Positions 17,321 to 26,016 of a stretch of DNA of 64,000 nt are shown one piece after another. Each line of letters starts with the position of its first letter. The stretch's first letter is position 1. The stretch is taken from NCBI GenBank assembly GCA_023666615.1, contig JAMPBQ010000003.1, positions 1 to 64,000 on the forward strand, written 5' to 3'. The notes under the pieces are model-generated. The model was not told where the DNA came from. It searched no databases and saw only the letters and a list, made by a program, of their open reading frames with translations. Both the position numbers and the translations under genes were made by a program. Source of the stretch: Clostridium sp. GTDB taxonomy: Bacteria; Bacteroidota; Bacteroidia; Bacteroidales; Muribaculaceae.

Positions 17321-19006
17321 TTAGATGCGTGAGATCATCATTTTATTTTCTGTAAATAATTTAATGTTATTATTGTCAACCCTGACGGGACTCAACATAT
17401 CTATATAATGATCATCAAACATAGCTCTCTCAATATTCTGGGTTTCTGTCACTCTTTGACTAATTATCGCAATCTGATTGAAGTAGTCTGGATTATTTCG
17501 ATTGCTATAGACAAGACCAGCCCAGGAGCCAAATTCTTTAAGACCGACTCTATAAAATCCTTTTTTCATTAAGGCTGGTAGTATCTTATCGTATTTGTCG
17601 AAGATCAATCCATTGTTGGCAACAAAGATATAGTCTGCTTGTTCCATCCTTTCAATTGTTACCTCGTCAGGTTCTGTATGGTATGATATGTTCGTTAGGC
17701 TATCTATGCCACATTCAATTAACACATTAATCCAATCCCTACCAAAACTATCTCCAATCACAAGTATATTTGGTCGCGCATTGTTCTCAAAATCCCTATC
17801 AAAACTAAATATTCGAGAATTATAATCTTCAGGAGTTATATTATCGGCATCGATATAGAGATTAAGTTCAGGAATGTCTCTCACCAAACCATCTTTTTTG
17901 TAATAATAACCTGACATCACAATTATGGGAACAGCCAATGTAAGACATAATGCATTAATTTTATATATGTTAGAACTTTGTTTTGACATATATGCCCCTA
18001 ATGGCTTTTCAAAAATATAATATAAAATTATGCCCATTAATAATGTGACAAAGAGTATCAATATATGTTCAAGCGTTGAAAATTCGTTATCAACAGCATA
18101 CCGATACATAGCAAAAAAAACTTGATGGCAGAGATATAGGCTATAACTTGCCATGCCAAGAAACCCTAAGGGTGCAAGCATTTTTTGAACATATATAGAT
18201 ATTTTAAAGAAGTAAGAGCAAGAAATCATAATTGCAGTGACAAATACCAAAATTAATAGTCTTAGTTTGATTTCATTGATATCTATATCCAGCAATAATA
18301 TTAAGGTTAGAACAATCAGTGGGATTAATGAAATTATAGCTAAATTGTTATTGTTTTTCTTTGTGTTGGATTCAATTATTGCAATCATACAACCGATGCT
18401 AAGTTCGAAAAACCGAGAAGGCAACAGGTAGAAATTTTGAGATAGAGTTAGCAAAGGGGAGGCATATAGTAGAATTGAAATTGTAAACAAACCGCTAATT
18501 ATGCAATAAGAGGATTTTAGCCAATGCTTAGATATTCTGAAAGCAATCATGAAAGCAAATGGAATGATAAGATAAAATTGCATTAGCACACCAATATACC
18601 ATGTATGCATCAATGGCTTATATTCATTATCGGCCATCCAATAATTTCCGCTTGTAATATATTGCACAAAGTTATTGCTAAATAAGACTGTACCCAATGC
18701 TGCCTCACAATCAAGCTTGAAATGCAATGGCAACATCCATCTCCAACCAAACAAAAGGGATATTATGCTGATAAGAATTAGGCCAGGCCACAATCTGGCC
18801 AATCTCTTGTTAATATAAGTCCAGTATGAAAAATCTGAATTGCCAAAGCTTTTAATTATCCCTTTTGCGACAAGGTACCCACTAATTGCTAGAAATATAT
18901 CTACCCCCAAATAGCCATATTTGCATAGTCCCCAATGGTATAATACTACTGCAATTATTGCTAAGCCTTTGAGGTAATCTAATATGTGATTGCGATTTGT
19001 ATTCAT
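17321..19006 (-). CDS. Acyltransferase 3 fused to SGNH domain (OafA-like), C-terminus frameshifted
   Basis: About 560 residues. An acyltransferase 3 domain (start ILDYLKGLAIIAVVLYHWG, then GVDIFLAISGY) with about ten helices is followed by a periplasmic SGNH domain with the nucleophile motif VIGDSFGRDW. The pair O-acetylates sugars of O-antigen-like glycans. The ORF stops at 17321, before the catalytic Asp-His block. A second frame just downstream reads DDLTHLTEAGAQYYAKKL and runs to a stop at 17238. One extra A in the A4 run (17341-17344) would join them. So the gene is disrupted by one base or the sequence has an error. The start at 19006 is preferred; an in-frame ATG at 19036 overlaps the upstream gene by 25 bases. 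Confidence 0.82.
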   Translation of the reverse strand: MNTNRNHILDYLKGLAIIAVVLYHWGLCKYGYLGVDIFLAISGYLVAKGIIKSFGNSDFSYWTYINKRLARLWPGLILISIISLLFGWRWMLPLHFKLDCEAALGTVLFSNNFVQYITSGNYWMADNEYKPLMHTWYIGVLMQFYLIIPFAFMIAFRISKHWLKSSYCIISGLFTISILLYASPLLTLSQNFYLLPSRFFELSIGCMIAIIESNTKKNNNNLAIISLIPLIVLTLILLLDIDINEIKLRLLILVFVTAIMISCSYFFKISIYVQKMLAPLGFLGMASYSLYLCHQVFFAMYRYAVDNEFSTLEHILILFVTLLMGIILYYIFEKPLGAYMSKQSSNIYKINALCLTLAVPIIVMSGYYYKKDGLVRDIPELNLYIDADNITPEDYNSRIFSFDRDFENNARPNILVIGDSFGRDWINVLIECGIDSLTNISYHTEPDEVTIERMEQADYIFVANNGLIFDKYDKILPALMKKGFYRVGLKEFGSWAGLVYSNRNNPDYFNQIAIISQRVTETQNIERAMFDDHYIDMLSPVRVDNNNIKLFTENKMMISRI

Positions 19007-19011
19007 GCCGA

Positions 19012-19830
19012 CTATATAGGTTGGAATATATCGCAAAGTTTTACGGATTGATTTCTAAACATTCTCAATCCATAATTGAGGCCATAATACATTCTAGCGC
19101 AATAATAATTAAACGGAGACATGTGTTTTTTGAGGAAATAAAAATGGCTATACAACCTGGTTGCAGACCAGTTCCCGCCACTTCCGCCTCCAAAATGGAT
19201 TATCCTTGGGCCGGAAACCAAGATCCGACTAATCCCATTTTTTTTTAATCTATACTGAAATTCAACTTCTTCTTCATACAAAAAAATCCGTTCGTCAAAT
19301 CCTCCATGAAGTTGATAGATTTGTCTCGGCATAAACATATCTGCACCACAGACATTATCTACCAATGTAGTAGAATTATAATCGTCTTGTGCGCTTTTAT
19401 CTATGAACGACTTCATAAATTCTAATACATTCATCCTGGGGAATTTGATCTTTGAGGCACTAGGATTGCCTTTTTTATCTATGAGCCATGCTCCGCATAC
19501 ACAAGGAGATGTGTATGCTTCTGAAAAATCATAAAGCATTTTAATCGCATTATTGACAAAAAGCGTATCGGAATTGAGCAAAAATACGTATTTGCCATTT
19601 GCATTATTCACTCCAAGGTTATTCCCTGCCCCAAATCCTTGATTATTGGCACTATATATGTATTTTACACGTTTATCTTGAGCGAAAAACTCTTTACTCC
19701 CATCAGTAGAAGCATTGTCTACGAGGATAATCTCATAATTAAGGCCTTTTGTATGTTCGATGACGGAATCTATGCATTCGGAAGTCATCTTCTTGGTGTT
19801 ATAATTTATTATTATAATCGATACATCCAT
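19012..19830 (-). CDS. Glycosyltransferase family 2, rhamnosyltransferase-like
   Basis: A 272-residue GT2 enzyme of the WbbL/RfbF-rhamnosyl type. It shows VSIIIINYNTKKMTSECIDS, VDNASTDGSKEFF, NNQGFGAGNNLG and LLNSDTLF, and later DERIFLYEEEVEFQYRL. The last motif (F-L-Y-x-E-E-x-E) is characteristic of this subgroup. Rhamnosyl transfer is the commonest activity in the family but is not certain. It lies 21 bases after the SGNH gene. Confidence 0.9.
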   Translation of the reverse strand: MDVSIIIINYNTKKMTSECIDSVIEHTKGLNYEIILVDNASTDGSKEFFAQDKRVKYIYSANNQGFGAGNNLGVNNANGKYVFLLNSDTLFVNNAIKMLYDFSEAYTSPCVCGAWLIDKKGNPSASKIKFPRMNVLEFMKSFIDKSAQDDYNSTTLVDNVCGADMFMPRQIYQLHGGFDERIFLYEEEVEFQYRLKKNGISRILVSGPRIIHFGGGSGGNWSATRLYSHFYFLKKHMSPFNYYCARMYYGLNYGLRMFRNQSVKLCDIFQPI

Positions 19831-19851
19831 AATAGATTAAATACGTTCTTC

Positions 19852-20664
19852 TTACCTAAGGGCGATTTCAATGGCGTTTGCTATTAACATCATTGTTTCA
19901 TCTCCGGGATGATTCGTAATAACACCCTCCTCTTTGATTGTAAAAGGTATATTTTCATCATCATAGATAGTGTCTCCAACATTTGGATAATCTCGATACA
20001 TCAATTTTATCCAACTTAATGGTATAAATGGATGATGATGCTTGACTGCAACGGCTTTCAATATAGCGTCTTTCTCAGCATCTGGATTGTAGACCCCTGT
20101 AATTATTATTTTATCAGTATGCTTTTCGCAATAATCTATCAGCTTCTCTAATGCCGCTCTGAAATTCGCGAGTCTTGATTTTGACACGTTCTCGCCAATG
20201 CGTATCACTACAATATCATTTCGCTTAATCATAGATCCGATTAAAGAGTCTTTATCAACGTTGAAATTCCGCTCCCACCCCCTGATATCTAAAGGGATTA
20301 CACTGGCGTTTTTAATGTCTCTTCGATGATTTAATCTGCGTTCGAGTACATGGACATAGTCATTCTCTATTTTAGAGGCAGCCATGCCATGGCTGCAATG
20401 CCATCCAATGCTATCGCAACGAGGAAATATCGTAAGTGAATTGCCCAGACAGAGTATCCTAACTGAATCTCCTTCTATAATTTTCTTTCCAGTTAAACTG
20501 TTTAAAGAAGAGGCTGCATATACAAGATCTACTTTGTCATTAAGTAGAGAGAAATCGCTATATACTGTCTGATTAACATATCGTATAGTCATCCAGCGCG
20601 ATATAATCACTGACAATGTGAATGATATAGTAACGATTAGTGATATAATGAAAAATTTTTTCAT
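19852..20664 (-). CDS. Membrane-anchored SGNH/GDSL-like hydrolase
   Basis: A 270-residue protein with one N-terminal hydrophobic helix (residues 4-22, after MKK), which should anchor it to the inner membrane with the rest in the periplasm. The SGNH nucleophile block appears as RILCLGNSLT; further blocks are IVVIRIGENVS (Gly-Glu-Asn, block III-like) and a late NHPGDETM segment. It may remove or transfer acetyl groups on the glycan next to the two acyltransferases encoded downstream. Substrate unknown. Confidence 0.7.
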   Translation of the reverse strand: MKKFFIISLIVTISFTLSVIISRWMTIRYVNQTVYSDFSLLNDKVDLVYAASSLNSLTGKKIIEGDSVRILCLGNSLTIFPRCDSIGWHCSHGMAASKIENDYVHVLERRLNHRRDIKNASVIPLDIRGWERNFNVDKDSLIGSMIKRNDIVVIRIGENVSKSRLANFRAALEKLIDYCEKHTDKIIITGVYNPDAEKDAILKAVAVKHHHPFIPLSWIKLMYRDYPNVGDTIYDDENIPFTIKEEGVITNHPGDETMMLIANAIEIALR

Positions 20665-20727
20665 GTTAATTTATGGAAATTTCATCCTATCCCTAACCAT
20701 TTAAAGCATGCTAACACACCTTTAGGC

Positions 20728-21975
20728 TCATAAAAGAGCCCCCCGCTTCTTGCTCTGCGCAATAATTTCACTATAAACCTCAATGAGTCTATCGGCCAGC
20801 TTCTTCGGATCATGTCTTTCTTTTGCTATGTTGCGTTCATTTAATGATAGTTGCATTAATGCGCCAGGAGATGTATGCATTTCTAATATCCTAAAAGCTA
20901 GAGTGTAGGGCTCATTGTATGGAAATAAAAATCCTGTTTTGCCATCTTCCACCAATTGTGGGATTCCGCCTACATAAGAAGCTATCACTGGAGTACCGAT
21001 TAACTGAGCCTCACATAAGGAATTTGGTGAATTGTCAATAATGGAGGGGAGTACAAACATCTCAGATGAAAGCAACTCATGCTTTACTTCATCAGCGCTG
21101 ATAAACCCCAATAATTTTATTCCAACGTCATTTGCCCGAATTCCGACTGTCTTTTCGAACACAGAAAATATCTCTTTATCTCCAGACACACGCCATTCTA
21201 TTTTGGCGCCCATCTCTTTTAAGATTTTAGCTGCTTCAAGGATTACGCCATTCCCCTTTATAAAACCAGCTGCTGATATAGTCACTATTTTTATTGTATC
21301 ACTCTTTTTATAGCTCCATTTCTCTAAGCTATTATATATAGCTGGTCGAATTGCCTCGGAACAATGATAATATGTTGAGTTTGGGCTGAAATATTTAACT
21401 ATGCTTTTATCCCATTCAGTCCTACCCATAAAATAATGACAAGATTTCATTATTTTCTTTTCTACGATATTCCTTTCTGAGTTATAGGCCTTTAAAAATT
21501 TTTTCTGAAGATACAATCGAGGGTGTAGCAATAGGTACATAAACGAAGGCTTATATACTTGTACTTTTTGTTCTATATTAGTAATAATATTGATAAAACC
21601 TTGCATATGCACAACCACAGGTACATTTGTCTCCGATGCAATCAAACCCCAATTCCATTCAGATCCAAAACATTGGATGATATCTGGATTGAAGTCATCT
21701 ATTATTTTTGATAGATGAGGTTTTTTAAAGACCCAATTGTTGTTATGTAAAAATTTTAATTTTAGCCCATTTGTCTTACTCAACTTTAAATCTATAGGAT
21801 AATATGTTACATTGTCCCTAATGCATTTAAAATTGGAATCTGTATATTCAAATGCTATTCCTAGTTCAATTTGTGGACAAAATGACCTAATAACATCTTC
21901 AAGGGCGCCAATCCAACTCATAACCTTTTGTTCATTATATAGAGATGGAGAAGTTGCGAGCCAAAGCACTTTCAT
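20728..21975 (-). CDS. Glycosyltransferase family 4 (GT-B)
   Basis: A 415-residue GT4 enzyme. The N-terminus is VLWLATSPSLYNEQKV, followed by QCFGSEWNWGLIASE and VVVHMQGF. The C-terminal domain shows IKIVTISAAGFIKGNG, and the donor motif SIIDNSPNSLCEAQ, in which the first Glu of E-x7-E is replaced by Asp. Its start overlaps the upstream GT2 stop by 4 bases. The Asp exchange is conservative, so activity is likely kept. Confidence 0.88.
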   Translation of the reverse strand: MKVLWLATSPSLYNEQKVMSWIGALEDVIRSFCPQIELGIAFEYTDSNFKCIRDNVTYYPIDLKLSKTNGLKLKFLHNNNWVFKKPHLSKIIDDFNPDIIQCFGSEWNWGLIASETNVPVVVHMQGFINIITNIEQKVQVYKPSFMYLLLHPRLYLQKKFLKAYNSERNIVEKKIMKSCHYFMGRTEWDKSIVKYFSPNSTYYHCSEAIRPAIYNSLEKWSYKKSDTIKIVTISAAGFIKGNGVILEAAKILKEMGAKIEWRVSGDKEIFSVFEKTVGIRANDVGIKLLGFISADEVKHELLSSEMFVLPSIIDNSPNSLCEAQLIGTPVIASYVGGIPQLVEDGKTGFLFPYNEPYTLAFRILEMHTSPGALMQLSLNERNIAKERHDPKKLADRLIEVYSEIIAQSKKRGALL

Positions 21976-22922
21976 CTATGCAACAATTTGAAAAATTTTG
22001 ATTTATAATGCACAATACGCATCTTCCTAATATTCTTTCGAATAGATTTAATAGAAACTCCATTGGCAACTAAATAGTCGATAGATTCATTAAAGAATTT
22101 ATTCTCGGAGACCTTCATTCTATATAGTTCATCAAATATTAAATCATTCATCATAAAATATGTCGGTGTATCTGCAAGGCCTTTTGATAACAAGAATTTA
22201 TTACAATCAGAACATACCTTTATCAAATTATAGCCTGAAGAGGGATTTACATTAGTTGTTACTGTATTATTCCTTTTTACATAACAATATATGGAGTAAT
22301 TTTTTACATCAATAGCATTTGCATAATAACCTGCTTGATATGAGAATTGAGCATCCTCCAAGCGTTCAATTTCCGCAAAGCGAATATTATGCTTTTTAAT
22401 CAATGAGGATTTAAACATTTTGCCCCAGGGGACTGGATACCGATATCTCACCAAATGTTCACCATATTTATCACCTTTTAAATACTTTTCAACGCTTATG
22501 TTAGGCATGCAATCTTGTCTTGCGCTCGCGCTATATGTTTCATTATCTAGAATCGTAGCCTTAAAATAAATTATGTCTGCGTTATTATTTAAATTCTCGT
22601 CCAACGCTCTATTGATGCTATAAAAAAAGTAATCATCAGAATCAGCAAAAATCAGCCATTTGCCCTCCGCTAGATCGATGCCGACATTCCGTGCGTGCCC
22701 CTGATGCTTATTTGTCTTATCAAACACTACACTTAGGTTCTTCCTGCTTTTATAAGGGAATTTATTAAAATCAACCAATCTTGGATCGCTGTTGTCATCA
22801 ATTATTATAATTTGAATATCATCTCGTACCGGTATACTTGAAACACATCTAGTTAGTAAATCCATCAAGTTTTTATGTGGAATTATAAATGTAAAATTAT
22901 ACTTATGCATATTTGAATCCAT
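21972..22922 (-). CDS. Glycosyltransferase family 2
   Basis: A 316-residue GT2 enzyme with FTFIIPHKNLMDLL, the nucleotide site IIDDNSD, HQGHARNVGIDLAEG and the metal site FADSDDYFF. It is placed directly after a pyruvyltransferase (one shared base) and overlaps the following GT4 gene by 4 bases, so these three genes act together in one assembly line. Sugar specificity unknown. Confidence 0.9.
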   Translation of the reverse strand: MDSNMHKYNFTFIIPHKNLMDLLTRCVSSIPVRDDIQIIIIDDNSDPRLVDFNKFPYKSRKNLSVVFDKTNKHQGHARNVGIDLAEGKWLIFADSDDYFFYSINRALDENLNNNADIIYFKATILDNETYSASARQDCMPNISVEKYLKGDKYGEHLVRYRYPVPWGKMFKSSLIKKHNIRFAEIERLEDAQFSYQAGYYANAIDVKNYSIYCYVKRNNTVTTNVNPSSGYNLIKVCSDCNKFLLSKGLADTPTYFMMNDLIFDELYRMKVSENKFFNESIDYLVANGVSIKSIRKNIRKMRIVHYKSKFFKLLHR

Positions 22923-24052
22923 TAAAAATTTTCTTGAATTGATTCTTCTATAAACTTTTTGCTTTTAGAGACTAAATCAGTAATTTGGCGATTTACAGAA
23001 TCGTAATCTATATTTATTTTTGAAGGAGATTCGACATCAAATCGTTCTTGAATATTAAAGGTATCCAATAAACTCATCATTCGCACACTGTTATCTTGTC
23101 CTTTCAATGGGAATGTGTAAAAATCTTTATTAAAAATTATAGAAAAGATTGATGCATGATATGAGTCTGAAACGACTATTGCTGCATCTTTGATCAGTCT
23201 TAGGAACTCCTTTGGACCGGCTTTTTTTATTACAATATCCGCATAAGGTATATGGTCGTAACATAAAAGACTTACTATTGGCAGATTATATTCGTTTTTC
23301 AATTTCTCGCTAAAGTTTTTAATTTTATCATTATTTTTAAAGTTATATAAAAGTATATATCTATTTGGAGTTTTAATTGCATTTGCCGAGGTGGATAAGT
23401 TTGACCATTGATTTTGTGATAGCAAGAAAGCCGGATCAAGAACTACATCTACTTTATCAATCCCCAGTCTTTCTAGAATTTCCTTTCCTGCATTTTCTCT
23501 GATAGAAATTTTATTAAAATTAGAAACTAATTTTTTTATTGTTTCACCTTCCGGTTCAGATATTTGGTTTACACCGAAACTTGCCGCATATGAGATTCTA
23601 CATACATGTTGATTGCCAAAATCAAGAAAATAGGCCCGTTCTATGCCATTGGGATGTGGATTCCATATTTGGTCGCTCCCGGCAATATATATATCTGCCT
23701 GAGGAGCTTTTAAATGAAGCGACTCTAAATCTCTGTATTTTTCTTTTGTTATCTGCAAATATCGCGAATCGAATTTATCAAAGGCTTTTTTTCTTAAATA
23801 TTCTTTTATTATAGATGGTAGATTGAACCTTAAGCACCACAAGAATTTCAATAATATGTTTGATTCTACCAACTTATAATGGTTCGAGTTTATATTTACC
23901 TGCCAAAATGTGTATCTATTATGATATTGCGGCACGAAGTTTATAATCTCAGATTCGTGTCCAAGCGACATGATGTGTCTTTGTAACGCATAAGCTTGCA
24001 GTGTGGCTCCATAATTATATACGTGATGGCATGTAATTGTCAATATTTTCAT
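22922..24052 (-). CDS. Polysaccharide pyruvyltransferase family protein
   Basis: A 376-residue protein of the PS_pyruv_trans family (CsaB/WcaK type). It has NYGATLQAYALQRHI at the N-terminus, YIAGSDQIWNPHPNG in the middle and IVVSDSYHASIFSIIFNK towards the end; this SYH-ASIF block is the best conserved of the family. Such enzymes add a pyruvate ketal from phosphoenolpyruvate to a sugar, giving the glycan a negative charge. In Bacteroidales these proteins commonly sit beside an F420H2-dehydrogenase-beta-like gene, as here. Confidence 0.9.
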   Translation of the reverse strand: MKILTITCHHVYNYGATLQAYALQRHIMSLGHESEIINFVPQYHNRYTFWQVNINSNHYKLVESNILLKFLWCLRFNLPSIIKEYLRKKAFDKFDSRYLQITKEKYRDLESLHLKAPQADIYIAGSDQIWNPHPNGIERAYFLDFGNQHVCRISYAASFGVNQISEPEGETIKKLVSNFNKISIRENAGKEILERLGIDKVDVVLDPAFLLSQNQWSNLSTSANAIKTPNRYILLYNFKNNDKIKNFSEKLKNEYNLPIVSLLCYDHIPYADIVIKKAGPKEFLRLIKDAAIVVSDSYHASIFSIIFNKDFYTFPLKGQDNSVRMMSLLDTFNIQERFDVESPSKINIDYDSVNRQITDLVSKSKKFIEESIQENF

Positions 24053-24103
24053 ATATTTTTATCTGTATAAATAAATATTTATGATAAAAGACAAAACAGG
24101 TCT

Positions 24104-24781
24104 TTATCTCCCCCAATCAATTCCTTGTCTGATTTCTTTTGCCGGCACTCCGCCAATAAGGGAATTGGGTATTTCATGTTTTTTTGCAACAATAGCTCCC
24201 TTTGCAATGATACACCCATAAGGAATCGTGACTCCTTTGCTTATTCTCACATATGAAGTAATCCAAACATGTGGACCCATTTCAATAGGTGCTTTGCTTT
24301 CTATCCTTTTGCCTTCAATGTAGATTGGGTGTCCGTCATTGTCATTAATTTCATTGCACCACCCTATCATAACATCATCTAAGAATTTGATATTCCTGGA
24401 GCAACGAATTAGCGTATTCTTATTAGTTACAAAGTTGTTCCCGATTTCAAGAACTCCGCCTTCATCAACCCTCAAGGTACATCCATCACTTATGAAAGCT
24501 TTTCCATAAAAAATTATTTTCGAATTTTCCTCAATATATATACTCGTAGGAGTTGAATGGATTCCATTAATGCCTTCTACAAATTCGACTTGGCGATGAG
24601 CAATTCCTCCGTTGAAAAGTATACATCCTTTCTTTAATTTAATAACATCAATAGGTACATCTAAAAAAATTGGCATTAAAATAGCATCCTTAAAAGGTAA
24701 ATATTTAATACAAAAAATAAGAGATCTAATGATTTTGTGAATTTCTGGGATGTGAATCAGAATCCTTCGAATAATATTCAT
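24104..24781 (-). CDS. Left-handed beta-helix (hexapeptide) acyltransferase
   Basis: A 225-residue protein of the LbH/MaaT-like O-acetyltransferase group. Hexapeptide repeats run from about residue 95 to the end, and the final coil reads RISKGVTIPYGCIIAKGAIV, with the closing GVPAKEIR motif that is standard for CoA-dependent sugar acetyltransferases. The N-terminal 60 residues are basic and may contact the membrane. It probably acetylates an intermediate of the repeat unit. Confidence 0.85.
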   Translation of the reverse strand: MNIIRRILIHIPEIHKIIRSLIFCIKYLPFKDAILMPIFLDVPIDVIKLKKGCILFNGGIAHRQVEFVEGINGIHSTPTSIYIEENSKIIFYGKAFISDGCTLRVDEGGVLEIGNNFVTNKNTLIRCSRNIKFLDDVMIGWCNEINDNDGHPIYIEGKRIESKAPIEMGPHVWITSYVRISKGVTIPYGCIIAKGAIVAKKHEIPNSLIGGVPAKEIRQGIDWGR

Positions 24782-24836
24782 GCCTCAATTATGTTATATT
24801 GGTTTATATTCATGTTATATGTGAAGTTATCCGAAA

Positions 24837-26006
24837 TTAATGAACTTTGCATTTTATTGAATTATAAATTTTTGACATAATGGCAACAAACTTAATTAAT
24901 AATTTATTAATGTTTGAAATAGTCTTGAGCGATAAACGCGATCGAAGCAAAAAAGGGTCAATCTTTGAAAGGTAGTTCTTTTTTGGGGGAACGGACATTT
25001 GTCCTTCTAAACTAACATCAAGCGGTATTTCCGTCAAGTCAATCCTATTGGCAAGAGATTTAAGTATATTGTTCCCTTTTGGCGTTATAGCCAAAACAGC
25101 GCTAACCCCCTTTTCGTTATTGGAGTACATGTCTCCCCATAAGTCTCCTACCCTAATGTCCGCATGTGATTTAATGGCCTTAAATTTACAATCAGAATAA
25201 CAAGCCTTATTTAAACAATTATTTGAAAGAAACATTTCAAAGAACAAATCATTGTCATTTCTTAAACTTGACCTATAAATACATTTTTCACTCTTTTTCT
25301 CCTTAATGGATATAATCCAAGAGTTATGCCACCCATCGCACTTATTTCTCCAAGAATATTCGTACATCATACTTCCATGAGAAAGAGATATTGATTCTAA
25401 ATATTTCCTCCACAAGTTCATAGATGGCACTCCATGACAAAAGAAATCAATAAGTATGAAATTGTCCTGAACATGCATCATATCTATGTATTTCTTTAGT
25501 GATGCTATTTGGCATGGAGTCCCAATAACGACGTATTTATTTTTCAGATTAAACTTTATAAAAGCATCAAATGTATAGCTTTGAATATATTTAGAACCAA
25601 TGCTTTGCCTAAAATCATCTTCGGACTCTGAGATAAAATGTTCAGCCCTGGAAATAAATGAGTTATATCTAACACCACAAGCATTGTATCCTAAGCAAAT
25701 TAAATATTTTGCGATTTCAAATATAACACCACCAGATGAACTTTTTTTTCTTGTATTATTATCTTTGCTCCAGCCAGCATAGCTTATAATTTGTAAGTTA
25801 TTTACAGAAATAGTATCATCAACAAAGGAACAAACCTTAATACACACCCCACAATCTACACATTGATCTTGATTAATAATTTGGGGTTGATAGAACCCAT
25901 TTTTATTTTCTTTTATGGTTATGATTTTACGTGGACATGAAATCGCACAAACTCCACACCCATAGCAATTTTTAAGCTTTGAAATATTACTTTTTCTATC
26001 CTTCAT
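24837..26006 (-). CDS. Coenzyme F420 hydrogenase/dehydrogenase beta-like Fe-S protein
   Basis: A 389-residue protein. It has two 4Fe-4S ferredoxin clusters at the N-terminus: C14-x2-C17-x2-C20-x3-C24 and C49-x2-C52-x2-C55-x3-C59. The FrhB_FdhB domains follow (GGVIFEIAKYL, GTPCQIASLKKY, DFFCHGVPS and IRVGDLWGDMY). Bacteroidales are not known to make F420, so the electron carrier and substrate are unknown. The repeated pairing of this family with polysaccharide pyruvyltransferases in capsule loci suggests a redox step on a glycan precursor or on the pyruvyl group. It lies 10 bases after wzx. Confidence 0.88.
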   Translation of the reverse strand: MKDRKSNISKLKNCYGCGVCAISCPRKIITIKENKNGFYQPQIINQDQCVDCGVCIKVCSFVDDTISVNNLQIISYAGWSKDNNTRKKSSSGGVIFEIAKYLICLGYNACGVRYNSFISRAEHFISESEDDFRQSIGSKYIQSYTFDAFIKFNLKNKYVVIGTPCQIASLKKYIDMMHVQDNFILIDFFCHGVPSMNLWRKYLESISLSHGSMMYEYSWRNKCDGWHNSWIISIKEKKSEKCIYRSSLRNDNDLFFEMFLSNNCLNKACYSDCKFKAIKSHADIRVGDLWGDMYSNNEKGVSAVLAITPKGNNILKSLANRIDLTEIPLDVSLEGQMSVPPKKNYLSKIDPFLLRSRLSLKTISNINKLLIKFVAIMSKIYNSIKCKVH

Positions 26007-26016
26007 ATTATGTAAA

